From an uncultured Collinsella sp. (GTDB lineage Bacteria; Actinomycetota; Coriobacteriia; Coriobacteriales; Coriobacteriaceae), in assembly GCA_902475475.1 (NCBI GenBank), contig CABRZY010000001.1, positions 1 to 50,674 on the forward strand: DNA of 50,674 nucleotides, given 5' to 3'. A program made the translations under genes and the position numbers. Below the pieces are notes generated by a model. The model made no database searches. It worked only from the letters and a program-made list of their open reading frames with translations, and had not been told where the DNA came from. Shown here one piece after another: positions 26,799 through 34,917 of the stretch (position 1 is its first letter; each line of letters opens with the position of its first letter).

Positions 26799-26807
26799 GA
26801 CGTTTGT

Positions 26808-26854
26808 CCAGATAAAACCTGCCAAAATAAACCTGTCCCTTTTCGGCAGGTTTT
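26808..26854. repeat. 43-bp dispersed repeat, copy 2, also a bidirectional terminator
   Basis: 26808-26850 matches 985-1027 at 40 of 43 bases. AAAACCTGCC (26814-26823) pairs with GGCAGGTTTT (26845-26854), with runs of A and T at both ends, so it can terminate convergent transcription. It overlaps the stop codon of the minus-strand pseudouridine synthase gene. Confidence 0.8.
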
Positions 26855-27512
26855 AGGGCTCCCAGGGGCAGGGGGCTTCGATGTGGATGTGCTCGCCGGT
26901 AACGGGATGCGTGAAGGACACGCTGTGGGCGTGGAGCATCAGGCCGCAGGGGCGCGGCGTTCCGTACAGGTCGTCGCCCACCAGCGGATGGTGCTCGCTT
27001 GCCAGATGGACACGGATCTGGTGTTTGCGGCCGGTGAGCAGCTCGACATCGATATACGAGCGCGCGGGCAGGCCTCGGCGGCTCTTAAGGCGCTTGAGCA
27101 CCTTCACGCGCGTCTGAGACGGCTTGCCGCTGGCGCCGACGCGCATCTTGCGGCTGTCGTGGCGGTCGCGGGCGATCGGCTTGTCGATGAGCTTTTCGTT
27201 CCAGTCGATTTTGCCCTCGGCGAGCGCCAGGTAGTGCTTTTCGAAGGCGTGGTCGTTCACCATCTGATCAAAAGCGGGCTGCGTCTGTTTGTCGAGCGAA
27301 AACAGCACCACGCCGGTGGTGTTGCGGTCCAGGCGGTTGAGCGGCTGCATGTCAGTCGCGGCAAAGCCGTCGCCCATCGCCAGCAGCAGATCGCTGGCGT
27401 AGTCGGTAAGTGTGCGCTCGCCGGTGCCGTCACCGTGGACGATCATGCCGGCGGGCTTATTGATGGCCATGAGCCAGGCGTCGCAGTAGAGGACTTGAGG
27501 TTCTTCGTTCAC
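26853..27512 (-). CDS. RluA-family RNA pseudouridine synthase
   Basis: 219 residues, catalytic domain only, with no S4 domain. The catalytic Asp62 lies in PLNRLDRNTTG; the usual H of HRLD is N, while the RLD core is kept. GRKHQIRVHL is the second family motif. It isomerises uridine in rRNA or tRNA; the target cannot be told from sequence. It is separated by only 15 bp from the U32 gene upstream, and both could be one RNA-modification operon. The gene ends inside the repeat/terminator. Confidence 0.9.
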   Translation of the reverse strand: MNEEPQVLYCDAWLMAINKPAGMIVHGDGTGERTLTDYASDLLLAMGDGFAATDMQPLNRLDRNTTGVVLFSLDKQTQPAFDQMVNDHAFEKHYLALAEGKIDWNEKLIDKPIARDRHDSRKMRVGASGKPSQTRVKVLKRLKSRRGLPARSYIDVELLTGRKHQIRVHLASEHHPLVGDDLYGTPRPCGLMLHAHSVSFTHPVTGEHIHIEAPCPWEP

Positions 27513-27527
27513 GTGTAAGCCTTTCGG

Positions 27528-30023
27528 TTAGCTAATTCCCACAAACATGCAGCCCGAGGTCGCCCCGCGCAGGCGGGCAGCGGGCTTGCGACCTGCCTGC
27601 GCTGCCTCAATGGCGCGGCGGACACGAGCGACGGCACGGCCAATCTCATCGGGCTCGAGCAGGGTTCCGTCGACCATAAGACGACGGACGCCGGCGTCGA
27701 GCAGCTGTGGTACCTGCGGCGTGAGGTCGATGGGGTAAGCGTCGTACAGGCGCGAGCGGCCGTGAATATCGGTGCGCACCGGCATGACCTTGCCATCGAT
27801 ATTCTTGAGCGACAGCTTGCGGGCGCGAAGGCGGCAGTTGACGCAATCGTGGATACAACCGTTGGCCACCTGCAGGATGCAGTGCTCGCTCGTCATAACG
27901 CGCGGGCGGCCGAACACGGTGATGCCCAGCGCTGCGGGCGCGGAGGTGCCAAGCGAGATAATCTCGTCGAGCGTGATCTCGGGCGAGAGCCAAAAAGCGC
28001 CGGTTCCGCGCTCGGCAAGTGCCTCCATGCAAGGCGTGTTGTGCACGGGCAGGCAAGAGCGAATCTCGGCTGTGGCGCCAACCTGGGCGGCCAGGGCAAG
28101 CTCGGAGATATTGCCGACGGCGACAGTCGCTCCAGCAAGAATCCACGGGTCAACGCGGACGTGGTCAACGGCGCGGCAGACCTCATCGAGCACGGGTACG
28201 ATGCCCTGCTCAAACGCATCGGCGGGGGAGAGCTCGGCCGCATCGAGCGCGTCGGTGGTCATGTAGATGCGCGTTGCACCCTCGGCGCGAGCGGCCTCGG
28301 CGGCCTCGAGCGAGGTGACGGTGGCGCAGACCTGCGGCTCATCGCGGTAATGCTCGGGCATGGGGCGGGAATCGCTGGTGACAATCGCCGGCAGCTCGAG
28401 CGTGCGGGCGCGCTCCTCGTACGGCGCCAGAATGGCCTCTTCCAGCGTCTTGCAAGCGGCGGCACGCACCTTGTGCACGGCGGAAAAGCCCATGCCGCAG
28501 CCTTCATCGAGCGCCACATCAAAGCTCTCAGCCTCAAAGGGCGAGGAGCCCATGCGGCCCACATGCTCAACCAGATCGGACGCCTCGACGGCGCGGGTCT
28601 TGGCGGCCTCGACGGTAAAGCCGGTAGCGGTGGCGGTGAGCGCGGGGTCGTCGCAGCAGGTGAGCGTCACGGTAAACGGCTCGCCCAGACGCGCCACAAC
28701 GGACACGTCTACGGCGCGGCGGCGCAGCACGTCGCGCTTGAGCGCAGCCCCGGCGGCGTCGATGGCGCGCTGGCTGCGAATCACGCGCACGCGGCAACCC
28801 TCGGGCATGCTGCGGGGCACGCGGCACTCGATGACGTCGCCGGCGGCGGCATCATCGGCGGCGATGGTGGTCAGGAACTGGTCAAACTCGTCGTCATGAC
28901 GAAGCTCCAGCAGGTCGCCCTTGCCCACGGGCTCAAACAGCTCAATGCGGGCGATGGCGGCGCGGCGACGGCGGTCGTCGGGCTTGAGGCCGCGCACATC
29001 GCGGTTGGCCAGGCGGCTGCCGAGCACCGTGCCCACAATCTGGCCGCGGTTGTTGGAGCGCTCGTAGCTCATCATCTCGTCACCCGAGGTACCGTCTTGA
29101 TAGGCGTGCGTAAAGTCACGGTTAAAGCAGCGCTTGAGCTGGCGCTGGCGGGCGGCTTCCTCGTCCTTAGAGGTCGAAACATCGGCCAGCATGTCATCAA
29201 TCTGATGACGATACACGTCGACGATGGAATACACGTAATCGGGGGCCTTCATGCGGCCCTCGAGCTTGAGCGATGCGGCGCCGGCGTCATACAGACGACG
29301 AACGAGCTGCGACGTGTTGGTGTCGCGCGGGCATAGCGCGCGCTCGCGACCGGCGGGGGAGAGCGAGCGGCCGTTCTCGTCGATCAGCTCGTAAGGCAGG
29401 CGACAGGGCTGAGCACACATGCCGCGGTTGGCCGAGCGGCCCGCCATGGCAAAGCTCGAGAGCAGGCACAGACCCGAGTAGCAAAAGCAGATAGCGCCGT
29501 GGCTAAAGACCTCGAGGTCGACGTCGGGCGCGGCGTCGTGGATGGCGGCGATCTCGTCAATGGAGAGCTCGCGCGACAAGGTCACGCGGTCGGCGCCCTG
29601 CTCGCGGCACCAGATGGTTCCGCGGTCATCATGGATGTTCGCCTGGGTCGAGATGTGTGTCTCGATGCCGGGCATGGTGCGCTTGACCTCAAAGAACAAG
29701 CCCCAGTCCTGGATAATGAAGGCATCGGCGCCCAGCGTGGAGCAGCGATGGATGAGCTGCAGCGCGTCGCTCATCTCGGATTCCTTGATGACGATGTTGA
29801 CCGTGACGTAGACGCGCGAACCGGCTAGATGTGCGGCGCGGCAGGCCTGCTCAAAGGCCTCGTCGGTAAAGTTCGTTGCCTTGCGGCGGGCGTTGAAGCT
29901 GCCCATGCCACAGTAGATGGCGTCTGCCCCGGCAGCGAGTGCGGCGGCAAAGGGCTCGGGGCCTCCGGCGGGGGCCAAGAGCTCGGGCCTGCGGTTGGTG
30001 GTTCGACTGGCGGTTGCGGTCAT
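27528..30023 (-). CDS. U32 family protein with DUF3656 (RlhA/YdcP-like)
   Basis: 831 residues. The N-terminal U32 domain has LLAPAGGPEPFAAALAAGAD, ISTQANIHD and the cysteine-rich FSHGAICFCYSGLC...GMCAQPCR, a pattern likely to bind an Fe-S cluster or metal. A DUF3656-like segment occupies about 370-500, and a second U32-like region, with CVNCRLRARK, lies near the C-terminus. E. coli RlhA (23S rRNA C2501 hydroxylation) has this architecture and is somewhat shorter. The annotated 'peptidase' role of U32 is doubtful for this subgroup. Its place next to a pseudouridine synthase fits RNA modification. Confidence 0.85.
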   Translation of the reverse strand: MTATASRTTNRRPELLAPAGGPEPFAAALAAGADAIYCGMGSFNARRKATNFTDEAFEQACRAAHLAGSRVYVTVNIVIKESEMSDALQLIHRCSTLGADAFIIQDWGLFFEVKRTMPGIETHISTQANIHDDRGTIWCREQGADRVTLSRELSIDEIAAIHDAAPDVDLEVFSHGAICFCYSGLCLLSSFAMAGRSANRGMCAQPCRLPYELIDENGRSLSPAGRERALCPRDTNTSQLVRRLYDAGAASLKLEGRMKAPDYVYSIVDVYRHQIDDMLADVSTSKDEEAARQRQLKRCFNRDFTHAYQDGTSGDEMMSYERSNNRGQIVGTVLGSRLANRDVRGLKPDDRRRRAAIARIELFEPVGKGDLLELRHDDEFDQFLTTIAADDAAAGDVIECRVPRSMPEGCRVRVIRSQRAIDAAGAALKRDVLRRRAVDVSVVARLGEPFTVTLTCCDDPALTATATGFTVEAAKTRAVEASDLVEHVGRMGSSPFEAESFDVALDEGCGMGFSAVHKVRAAACKTLEEAILAPYEERARTLELPAIVTSDSRPMPEHYRDEPQVCATVTSLEAAEAARAEGATRIYMTTDALDAAELSPADAFEQGIVPVLDEVCRAVDHVRVDPWILAGATVAVGNISELALAAQVGATAEIRSCLPVHNTPCMEALAERGTGAFWLSPEITLDEIISLGTSAPAALGITVFGRPRVMTSEHCILQVANGCIHDCVNCRLRARKLSLKNIDGKVMPVRTDIHGRSRLYDAYPIDLTPQVPQLLDAGVRRLMVDGTLLEPDEIGRAVARVRRAIEAAQAGRKPAARLRGATSGCMFVGIS

Positions 30024-30205
30024 ATCCTGCCTTTCAAAATGCTCAGATACTCAAAAGTATAGTGGAGCCGTGGCGACAGGCGATGCCCGTGCTCCAAGCG
30101 GGATAAAGTCTTCAGCAGCTTGGGCTGGCTGACCCCGTGGAGAACCGTTCAGCTGCCAACGGGCGCCGTTGGGCGATAAAATATTCTCGCAGCGTGATAA
30201 TAATC

Positions 30206-30234
30206 TTGCATCGCGCGGAAACCTTGAGTACTAT
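30206..30234 (+). promoter_or_regulatory. Promoter of ridA
   Basis: TTGCAT, a 17-bp spacer, then TACTAT; the gene starts 90 bp downstream. The remaining part of the 300-bp gap before ridA otherwise shows only the leader hairpin at 30244-30289. Confidence 0.65.
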
Positions 30235-30243
30235 CCCAATCAA

Positions 30244-30289
30244 GCGCGGTGTTCAGACCGAACTGTGCCTCCCGGTGTGAACGCCGCGC
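30244..30289 (+). promoter_or_regulatory. Leader hairpin in the ridA 5' region
   Basis: GCGCGG.GTTCA pairs with TG.GAAC.CCGCGC, immediately after the predicted start of transcription. No riboswitch class is recognised, and the hairpin may simply stabilise the mRNA. Confidence 0.35.
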
Positions 30290-30323
30290 TCACGCTTCCT
30301 CAACTGATCGTAAGGAGATAAAC

Positions 30324-30701
30324 ATGAGCAAGACCGTCGTGTCTTCCGATAACGCACCCGCAGCCATCGGACCGTATTCCCCCGGCATCCAGACCGGCAA
30401 CATGGTGTTCCTGTCCGGCCAGCTGGGCATCGACCCTGCAACCGGCAAGATGCCCGAGGGCGTCGAGGCCCAGGCCAAGCAGTCCCTCGCCAACGTCGAG
30501 GCCCTGCTGACCGCTGCCGGCGCCACCTTTGCCGATGTCGTCAAGACCACGGTCTACCTGGCCGACATTGCCGACTTCGCTGCCGTGAACGAGATCTACG
30601 CCTCCAAGTTCGAGGCCCCGTTCCCCGCGCGTAGCGCTTTCCAGGTTGCCGCCCTTCCGGCCGGCGGTTTGGTCGAGATCGAGGTCGTCGCCGCTCTCTA
30701 A
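30324..30701 (+). CDS. ridA: RidA family reactive intermediate/imine deaminase
   Basis: 125 residues from ATG 30324 (TAAGGAG upstream). It hydrolyses the reactive enamine/imine intermediates released by PLP-dependent dehydratases. APAAIGPYSPGIQTG and the C-terminal PFPARSAFQVAALP with the conserved Arg of the active site are visible. Stand-alone gene with its own promoter and a strong terminator. Codon use is highly biased, suggesting high expression. Confidence 0.95.
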   Translation: MSKTVVSSDNAPAAIGPYSPGIQTGNMVFLSGQLGIDPATGKMPEGVEAQAKQSLANVEALLTAAGATFADVVKTTVYLADIADFAAVNEIYASKFEAPFPARSAFQVAALPAGGLVEIEVVAAL

Positions 30702-30731
30702 GGCGTTGGCCACAACTAAACATGACATGCA

Positions 30732-30769
30732 AAAAGACCCTGCAGCGCGTGCGAGCTGCAGGGTCTTTT
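30732..30769. terminator. Bidirectional terminator between ridA and the YheO-like gene
   Basis: A perfect 15-bp stem AAAAGACCCTGCAGC / GCTGCAGGGTCTTTT with an 8-base loop. A- and T-runs on both sides let it serve the two converging genes. Confidence 0.92.
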
Positions 30770-30813
30770 GTCAAGTGACGGGTCGCTTGTGGAGCCGCGC
30801 TCCATTTTGCTCG

Positions 30814-31470
30814 TTAGCCCTCCTTGCGGACTTTTTGCAGGTAGCGGTAGACGCTGGGCTCCGAGATGCCCAGCGCGGTGGCGGCGCAGGCCACGGCTCC
30901 CTTGAGCATGAACACCCCGTTGCCGTTGAGGTGGCGAATGACGTCCACGCGGTCGCTCTGACCAAGCGACGCTACATCCAGCCCGCGCGCGCTCAGCAAC
31001 TCGGTAATGCTGCGGTCGATGAGCTCCTGTGTAGACTCCGAAAGACTTTCGACTTCGATAGACGCAGGCTCCGCCTGCCTGGGCACAGCGTCGAAGCATG
31101 CCATGAGCTGCTGCGCCATGGCGTTGATGGAGCGCACGGTCGAGAGGTCGGTGTTGACGCAGAGCATACCGACGATCTCGTCATTCTCGCGGATAAAGTA
31201 CGTCGCCGACTCCAGCGTCTTGCCACCGGCACCGCGCCCCTCGTAGCCCGTAATAAACGGCAGGTCGCGATACTTGGCGTCGTGCATGATCTTGAGTGCC
31301 AGATCGGTGGCGGGGCCGCCGACCTTGCGGCCGCTCACGATGCCGTTGCGAATATCGACGATGGCGTGGTCGGGATCCGAGAAATCGTGCAGCACGATTT
31401 CGCTGTTCTTACCGAGTATCTGCTCCAGGAAATCGACCATCGGCAAAAAGCGACGTACGGTCTCGTTCAC
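30814..31470 (-). CDS. YheO-like PAS/HTH transcriptional regulator
   Basis: 218 residues from the GTG complementary to 31468-31470, chosen because AAGGAG lies just upstream and the protein then starts MNETVRRFLPMVDFLEQI, as YheO-domain proteins do. The YheO/PAS-like domain (IVLHDFSDPDHAIVDIRNG) fills the first ~125 residues. A C-terminal HTH (AATALGISEPSVYRYLQ) follows after a Glu/Ser-rich linker. Family members sense small metabolites (DauR senses D-arginine utilisation). It is divergent from the purine permease gene, so control of the purine cluster is likely (inference). Confidence 0.88.
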   Translation of the reverse strand: MNETVRRFLPMVDFLEQILGKNSEIVLHDFSDPDHAIVDIRNGIVSGRKVGGPATDLALKIMHDAKYRDLPFITGYEGRGAGGKTLESATYFIRENDEIVGMLCVNTDLSTVRSINAMAQQLMACFDAVPRQAEPASIEVESLSESTQELIDRSITELLSARGLDVASLGQSDRVDVIRHLNGNGVFMLKGAVACAATALGISEPSVYRYLQKVRKEG

Positions 31471-31706
31471 GGGCAACTCCTTGGGGTGAAATCGGAAATG
31501 TTCATAACAATTTTTTCTCATGGTAACACGCTGCCCATCATCTCGTATATCCGCAGGTACATTGCGTAATGCAGACGAACGGTAGGAATTTAGCGGTAAA
31601 CGGTTGACCAAAAGAAATGTTAGATGTTATTTTGACCAGACACTTTCCTGACCTGCGGAAATGCGTAATTTCAGCTGAAGAATAGTCTGATAACAAAAAA
31701 TTATTA

Positions 31707-31735
31707 TTGAGAATGAGAATCATCTTTAATACGAT
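31707..31735 (+). promoter_or_regulatory. Permease promoter overlapped by a Fur-box-like sequence
   Basis: TTGAGA (31707-31712), 17 bp, TACGAT (31730-31735) form a plausible promoter. Its spacer includes GAATGAGAATCATC; the segment 31709-31726 matches 14 of 18 bases of the classical Fur consensus GATAATGATAATCATTAT. Whether an iron regulator acts on a purine permease is unproven. The rest of the 352-bp divergent gap is AT-rich and shows no gene. Confidence 0.45.
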
Positions 31736-31822
31736 ATGCAATGAAGGCACAACCTCAACCCCGCACTGCGTCACAATAGAGCGTCAGATGCGAAAACAAC
31801 TACTTCGAGGATTGGTGGTCAA

Positions 31823-33217
31823 ATGACCCAGGAGACGGTTACGAACGGCACTGAAGCCCTGTTCACTCGCGAAGGCATGCCTCCCGTTAAGGAAATGATC
31901 CCGTGTGCCCTTCAGCACGTACTGGCATCGTTTGCCGGCATCATTACCCCGGCGGTCATCATGGCCGGCGTCTACGGCTTTAATAGCCAGCAGAGTACCG
32001 ACATCATCCAGGTCGCGCTCATTCTTTCGGCGATCGACACGGCCCTTCAGGCCTTCGCTCCCTTCCGTCGCATCGGCGGCGGCCTGCCCATCGTCATGGG
32101 CGTTTCGTTCGCGTTCCTGCCGGCCCTGCAGGCCATGGGTGCCTCGGGCTTTAGCTTTGGTGCGCTGCTGGGTGGCGAGATCGTCGGCGGCGCCGTCGCG
32201 GTCCTCTTTGGTCTGGCCTACAGCAAGATCAAGTGGCTGTTCCCGCCCGTCGTGACCGGTACGGTCATCTTCTCCATCGGCGTTTCGCTGTATCCCACGG
32301 CCGTCAAGTATATGGCCGGCGGTATGGGTACGCCGCTGTGGGGCACCCCGCAGGCCTGGTGCGTCGCTCTTATCACCTTCGCCGTGGTCTTTGCGCTCGC
32401 CAACTTTGGCAAGGGCACGCTCAAGCTGGGATCCGTGTTCTTTGGCATGATCGTTGGCATGATCGTCTCCATCCCCTTTGGCATGATCGACTTCTCCAGC
32501 GTTGCCACCGCTCAGGTCTTCGCCCTTCCCAAGCTCATGCCCTATGCGCTCGAGTTTGATCCCGAGGTCTGCATTACCCTCGCCGTCGTGTTCCCCATGG
32601 TTGCCATCCAGGTTATCGGTGACGTCTCCGCCGCCTGCCTGGGCTCCATCGACCGTATGCCCACCGAGCGCGAGCTCTCCGGCGCTATCGTGTCCCAGGG
32701 TCTCACCTCTATGGTCGGCGGCCTGCTGGGCGGTCTTCCCACCAGCGCCCTTGGCCAGAACGTGGGCATCATCTGCTCCAACAAGGTCGTCAACAAGTGG
32801 GTCTTTGTGATCATCGCGGCCGTCTTTGCCATCGCCGGTCTGTTCCCGCAGCTCTCTGCCGTCCTTTCCGCTATCCCGCAGCCCGTCATCGGCGGCGCGA
32901 CCGTCGGCGTCTTTGGCACCATCACCATGAACGGCGTGCGCATGTTCACCCGCGAGGGCCTTACGCAGCGCACTACCACCATCGTCGGTACCTCCGTCGT
33001 CTTTGGCCTGGGTATCTGGATGGCCAGCGGTTGCCTTGCCGGCGAGGGTATGCCCGCTTGGGTGTCCACCGTCATCGGCTCCAATGCCGTAACCCCCACC
33101 GCCATCATGGCCATTGTCCTTAACCTGATCCTTCCGCAAACGCCGGTCGTGGCTCAGCACATCGATGCTGCCAAGGACGCTGCCGTGGATCTGGTCTTGC
33201 CCGAGAGCAAGAAGTAA
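31823..33217 (+). CDS. NCS2 family uracil/xanthine/urate permease
   Basis: 464 residues with about 12-14 hydrophobic segments. The NAT signature region GQNVGIICSN and the preceding GSIDRMPTERELSGA segment place it in the nucleobase-cation symporter-2 family (XanPQ/UacT-like). Substrate choice among xanthine, urate and related purines cannot be read with certainty. The following genes (ssnA, ygfK, xdhD-like) point to a purine. Divergent from the YheO-like regulator. Confidence 0.92.
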   Translation: MTQETVTNGTEALFTREGMPPVKEMIPCALQHVLASFAGIITPAVIMAGVYGFNSQQSTDIIQVALILSAIDTALQAFAPFRRIGGGLPIVMGVSFAFLPALQAMGASGFSFGALLGGEIVGGAVAVLFGLAYSKIKWLFPPVVTGTVIFSIGVSLYPTAVKYMAGGMGTPLWGTPQAWCVALITFAVVFALANFGKGTLKLGSVFFGMIVGMIVSIPFGMIDFSSVATAQVFALPKLMPYALEFDPEVCITLAVVFPMVAIQVIGDVSAACLGSIDRMPTERELSGAIVSQGLTSMVGGLLGGLPTSALGQNVGIICSNKVVNKWVFVIIAAVFAIAGLFPQLSAVLSAIPQPVIGGATVGVFGTITMNGVRMFTREGLTQRTTTIVGTSVVFGLGIWMASGCLAGEGMPAWVSTVIGSNAVTPTAIMAIVLNLILPQTPVVAQHIDAAKDAAVDLVLPESKK

Positions 33218-33233
33218 CCAATTCGGTGCTATT

Positions 33234-33265
33234 CGTCGGCGGACGCATCGCCTCGTCCGCCGACG
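33234..33265 (+). other. Strong hairpin between the permease gene and ssnA
   Basis: CGTCGGCGGACG (33234-33245) is the exact complement of CGTCCGCCGACG (33254-33265), with loop CATCGCCT. No T-run follows, so it is more likely a pausing or processing element than a terminator. Smaller hairpins follow up to the ssnA start. Confidence 0.6.
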
Positions 33266-33412
33266 CCATGCGGCGCCAAGCCGCACTTCAAAGGGTTTGT
33301 CCCTTTGGTGAAGCGTTGACGGGAGAGGGCCCGTTTCCGGTGTAGGCCGGCGCTTCGCACTCCGCCATGTCAGAGGTGTCAAACCCCGCCTCTGAGATTG
33401 AAGGGAGCATCC

Positions 33413-34768
33413 ATGCTTCTGGTCGCTAACGGTTCCGTCTTTACCCGCATCGCTCAGACCCCGTTCATTCCAAACGGTGCGGTCGCCATTGACGGAGATA
33501 CGATCGTCGAAGTGGGCCCCGAGCGCGAGCTCAAGGCCAAGTACCCGGATGCCGAGTACGTCGATGCCCAGGGCAACCTCATCATGCCCGGACTTATCAA
33601 CTGCCACACCCACATCTACTCGGGTCTGGCCCGCGGCCTTGCCATTAAGGGCTGCAACCCCACCAACTTCCTGGAGAATCTTGAGCAGCAGTGGTGGAAG
33701 ATCGACGACAACCTGACGCTCGACGGCACCAAGGCCAGCGCCTATGCCACGATTCTTGACTCCATCCGCGATGGCGTCACCACGATCTTCGATCACCATG
33801 CGAGCTTCTGCGAGATCCCGGGAAGCCTTTTTACCATTAAGGATGCAGCTCAGGAGCTGGGCATGCGTTCGTGCCTGTGCTACGAGGTCTCCGATCGCCG
33901 CGGTCAGGAAAAGTGCGACCAGGCCATTGCCGAGAACGCTGAGTTTGCCCAGTGGGCCGCCAAGGAGCGTCGCGATAACGACAACCACATGATCGCCGCC
34001 ATGTTTGGCGGACATGCTACCTTTACGCTTTCGGACGAGACCATGGATAAGATGGCCGAGGCCAACAACGGCCTGACCGGCTTCCACATCCATGTGTGCG
34101 AGGGCATGAACGACGTGTGGGACTCCCGCCTCAACCGCGGTGGCATCAGCCCCGTCGAGCGCCTGCTGCAGCACAACCTGCTGGGTCCCGACACCATGCT
34201 CGGCCACTGCATCCACGTGACGCCTGCCGAGATGGATATCGTCAAGGAGTCCGGCACTTGGCTGGTCAACAACCCCGAATCCAATATGGGCAACGCCGTG
34301 GGCTGCGCCCCCGTGCTCGAGTTCTTCCGCCGCGGCATTCCCGTGTGCATGGGTACCGACGCCTACACCCACGATATGCTCGAGAGCCTTAAGGTCTTCC
34401 TGATCATTCAGCGTCACAACGCCGCCATGCCCAACGTGGGCTGGTGTGAGGCCGTGACCATGCTGTTCGAGAACAACGCCAAGATGGCGAGCAAGTACTT
34501 CGATCGCAAGCTCGGTGTGCTCGAGGCCGGCGCTGCCGCCGACGTTATCGTTATGGACTACAAGCCCTTTACGCCGCTGAGCGAGGAGAATATCGACGGC
34601 CACATGCTCTTTGGCATGATGGGCAAAAACTGCCGCACCACCATCATCAACGGCCGCGTCCTGTACAAGGATCGCGAGTTCGTTGGCATTGATGAGGACA
34701 AGATCAACGCGTGGACCATGGCCGAGTCCAAGAAGCTCTGGAGCACGCTCAACGATCGCACCTACTAA
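33413..34768 (+). CDS. ssnA: SsnA-type amidohydrolase
   Basis: 451 residues from ATG 33413 (GAAGGGAG upstream). Amidohydrolase fold: the metal ligands His65 and His67 lie in INCHTHIYSG, a later His in GFHIHVCEG, and Asp316 in CMGTDAYTHD. The phrase IYSGLARGLAIKGC is characteristic of SsnA rather than of guanine deaminase. In E. coli, ssnA sits with ygfK, ygfM and xdhD in a region genetically linked to anaerobic purine/uric acid use; the exact reaction is not settled. Flanked by hairpin-rich gaps. Confidence 0.92.
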   Translation: MLLVANGSVFTRIAQTPFIPNGAVAIDGDTIVEVGPERELKAKYPDAEYVDAQGNLIMPGLINCHTHIYSGLARGLAIKGCNPTNFLENLEQQWWKIDDNLTLDGTKASAYATILDSIRDGVTTIFDHHASFCEIPGSLFTIKDAAQELGMRSCLCYEVSDRRGQEKCDQAIAENAEFAQWAAKERRDNDNHMIAAMFGGHATFTLSDETMDKMAEANNGLTGFHIHVCEGMNDVWDSRLNRGGISPVERLLQHNLLGPDTMLGHCIHVTPAEMDIVKESGTWLVNNPESNMGNAVGCAPVLEFFRRGIPVCMGTDAYTHDMLESLKVFLIIQRHNAAMPNVGWCEAVTMLFENNAKMASKYFDRKLGVLEAGAAADVIVMDYKPFTPLSEENIDGHMLFGMMGKNCRTTIINGRVLYKDREFVGIDEDKINAWTMAESKKLWSTLNDRTY

Positions 34769-34784
34769 TTCACAAGTAGATTTG

Positions 34785-34818
34785 CGCGCGTCGGATGTTT
34801 CGCCGCATCCGACGCGCG
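34785..34818 (+). other. Strong hairpin between ssnA and ygfK
   Basis: CGCGCGTCGGATG (34785-34797) pairs perfectly with CATCCGACGCGCG (34806-34818). Further stems GGCGACC/GGTCGCC (34823-34842) and GCCCG/CGGGC follow before the ygfK ribosome site. No T-run is seen. Similar in style to the hairpin after the permease gene. Confidence 0.6.
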
Positions 34819-34917
34819 TATAGGCGACCTCCGCGGGGTCGCCGGCGCTGTGCTAGCGCTACACCGTATTTGCGCCCGCCGCGCGGTCTCGCCGGGCGTT
34901 ACAGAGAGGAGCTCATT

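Noticed and set aside
31471..31822. Purine riboswitch before the permease gene
   Set aside because: The conserved three-way junction sequences and loop motifs of purine riboswitches are not seen; the region is AT-rich and fits a promoter with protein sites.
31784..34603. 939-residue minus-strand frame over the permease and ssnA
   Set aside because: Shadow of two certain plus-strand genes; His/Gly/Asp-rich composition without domain logic.
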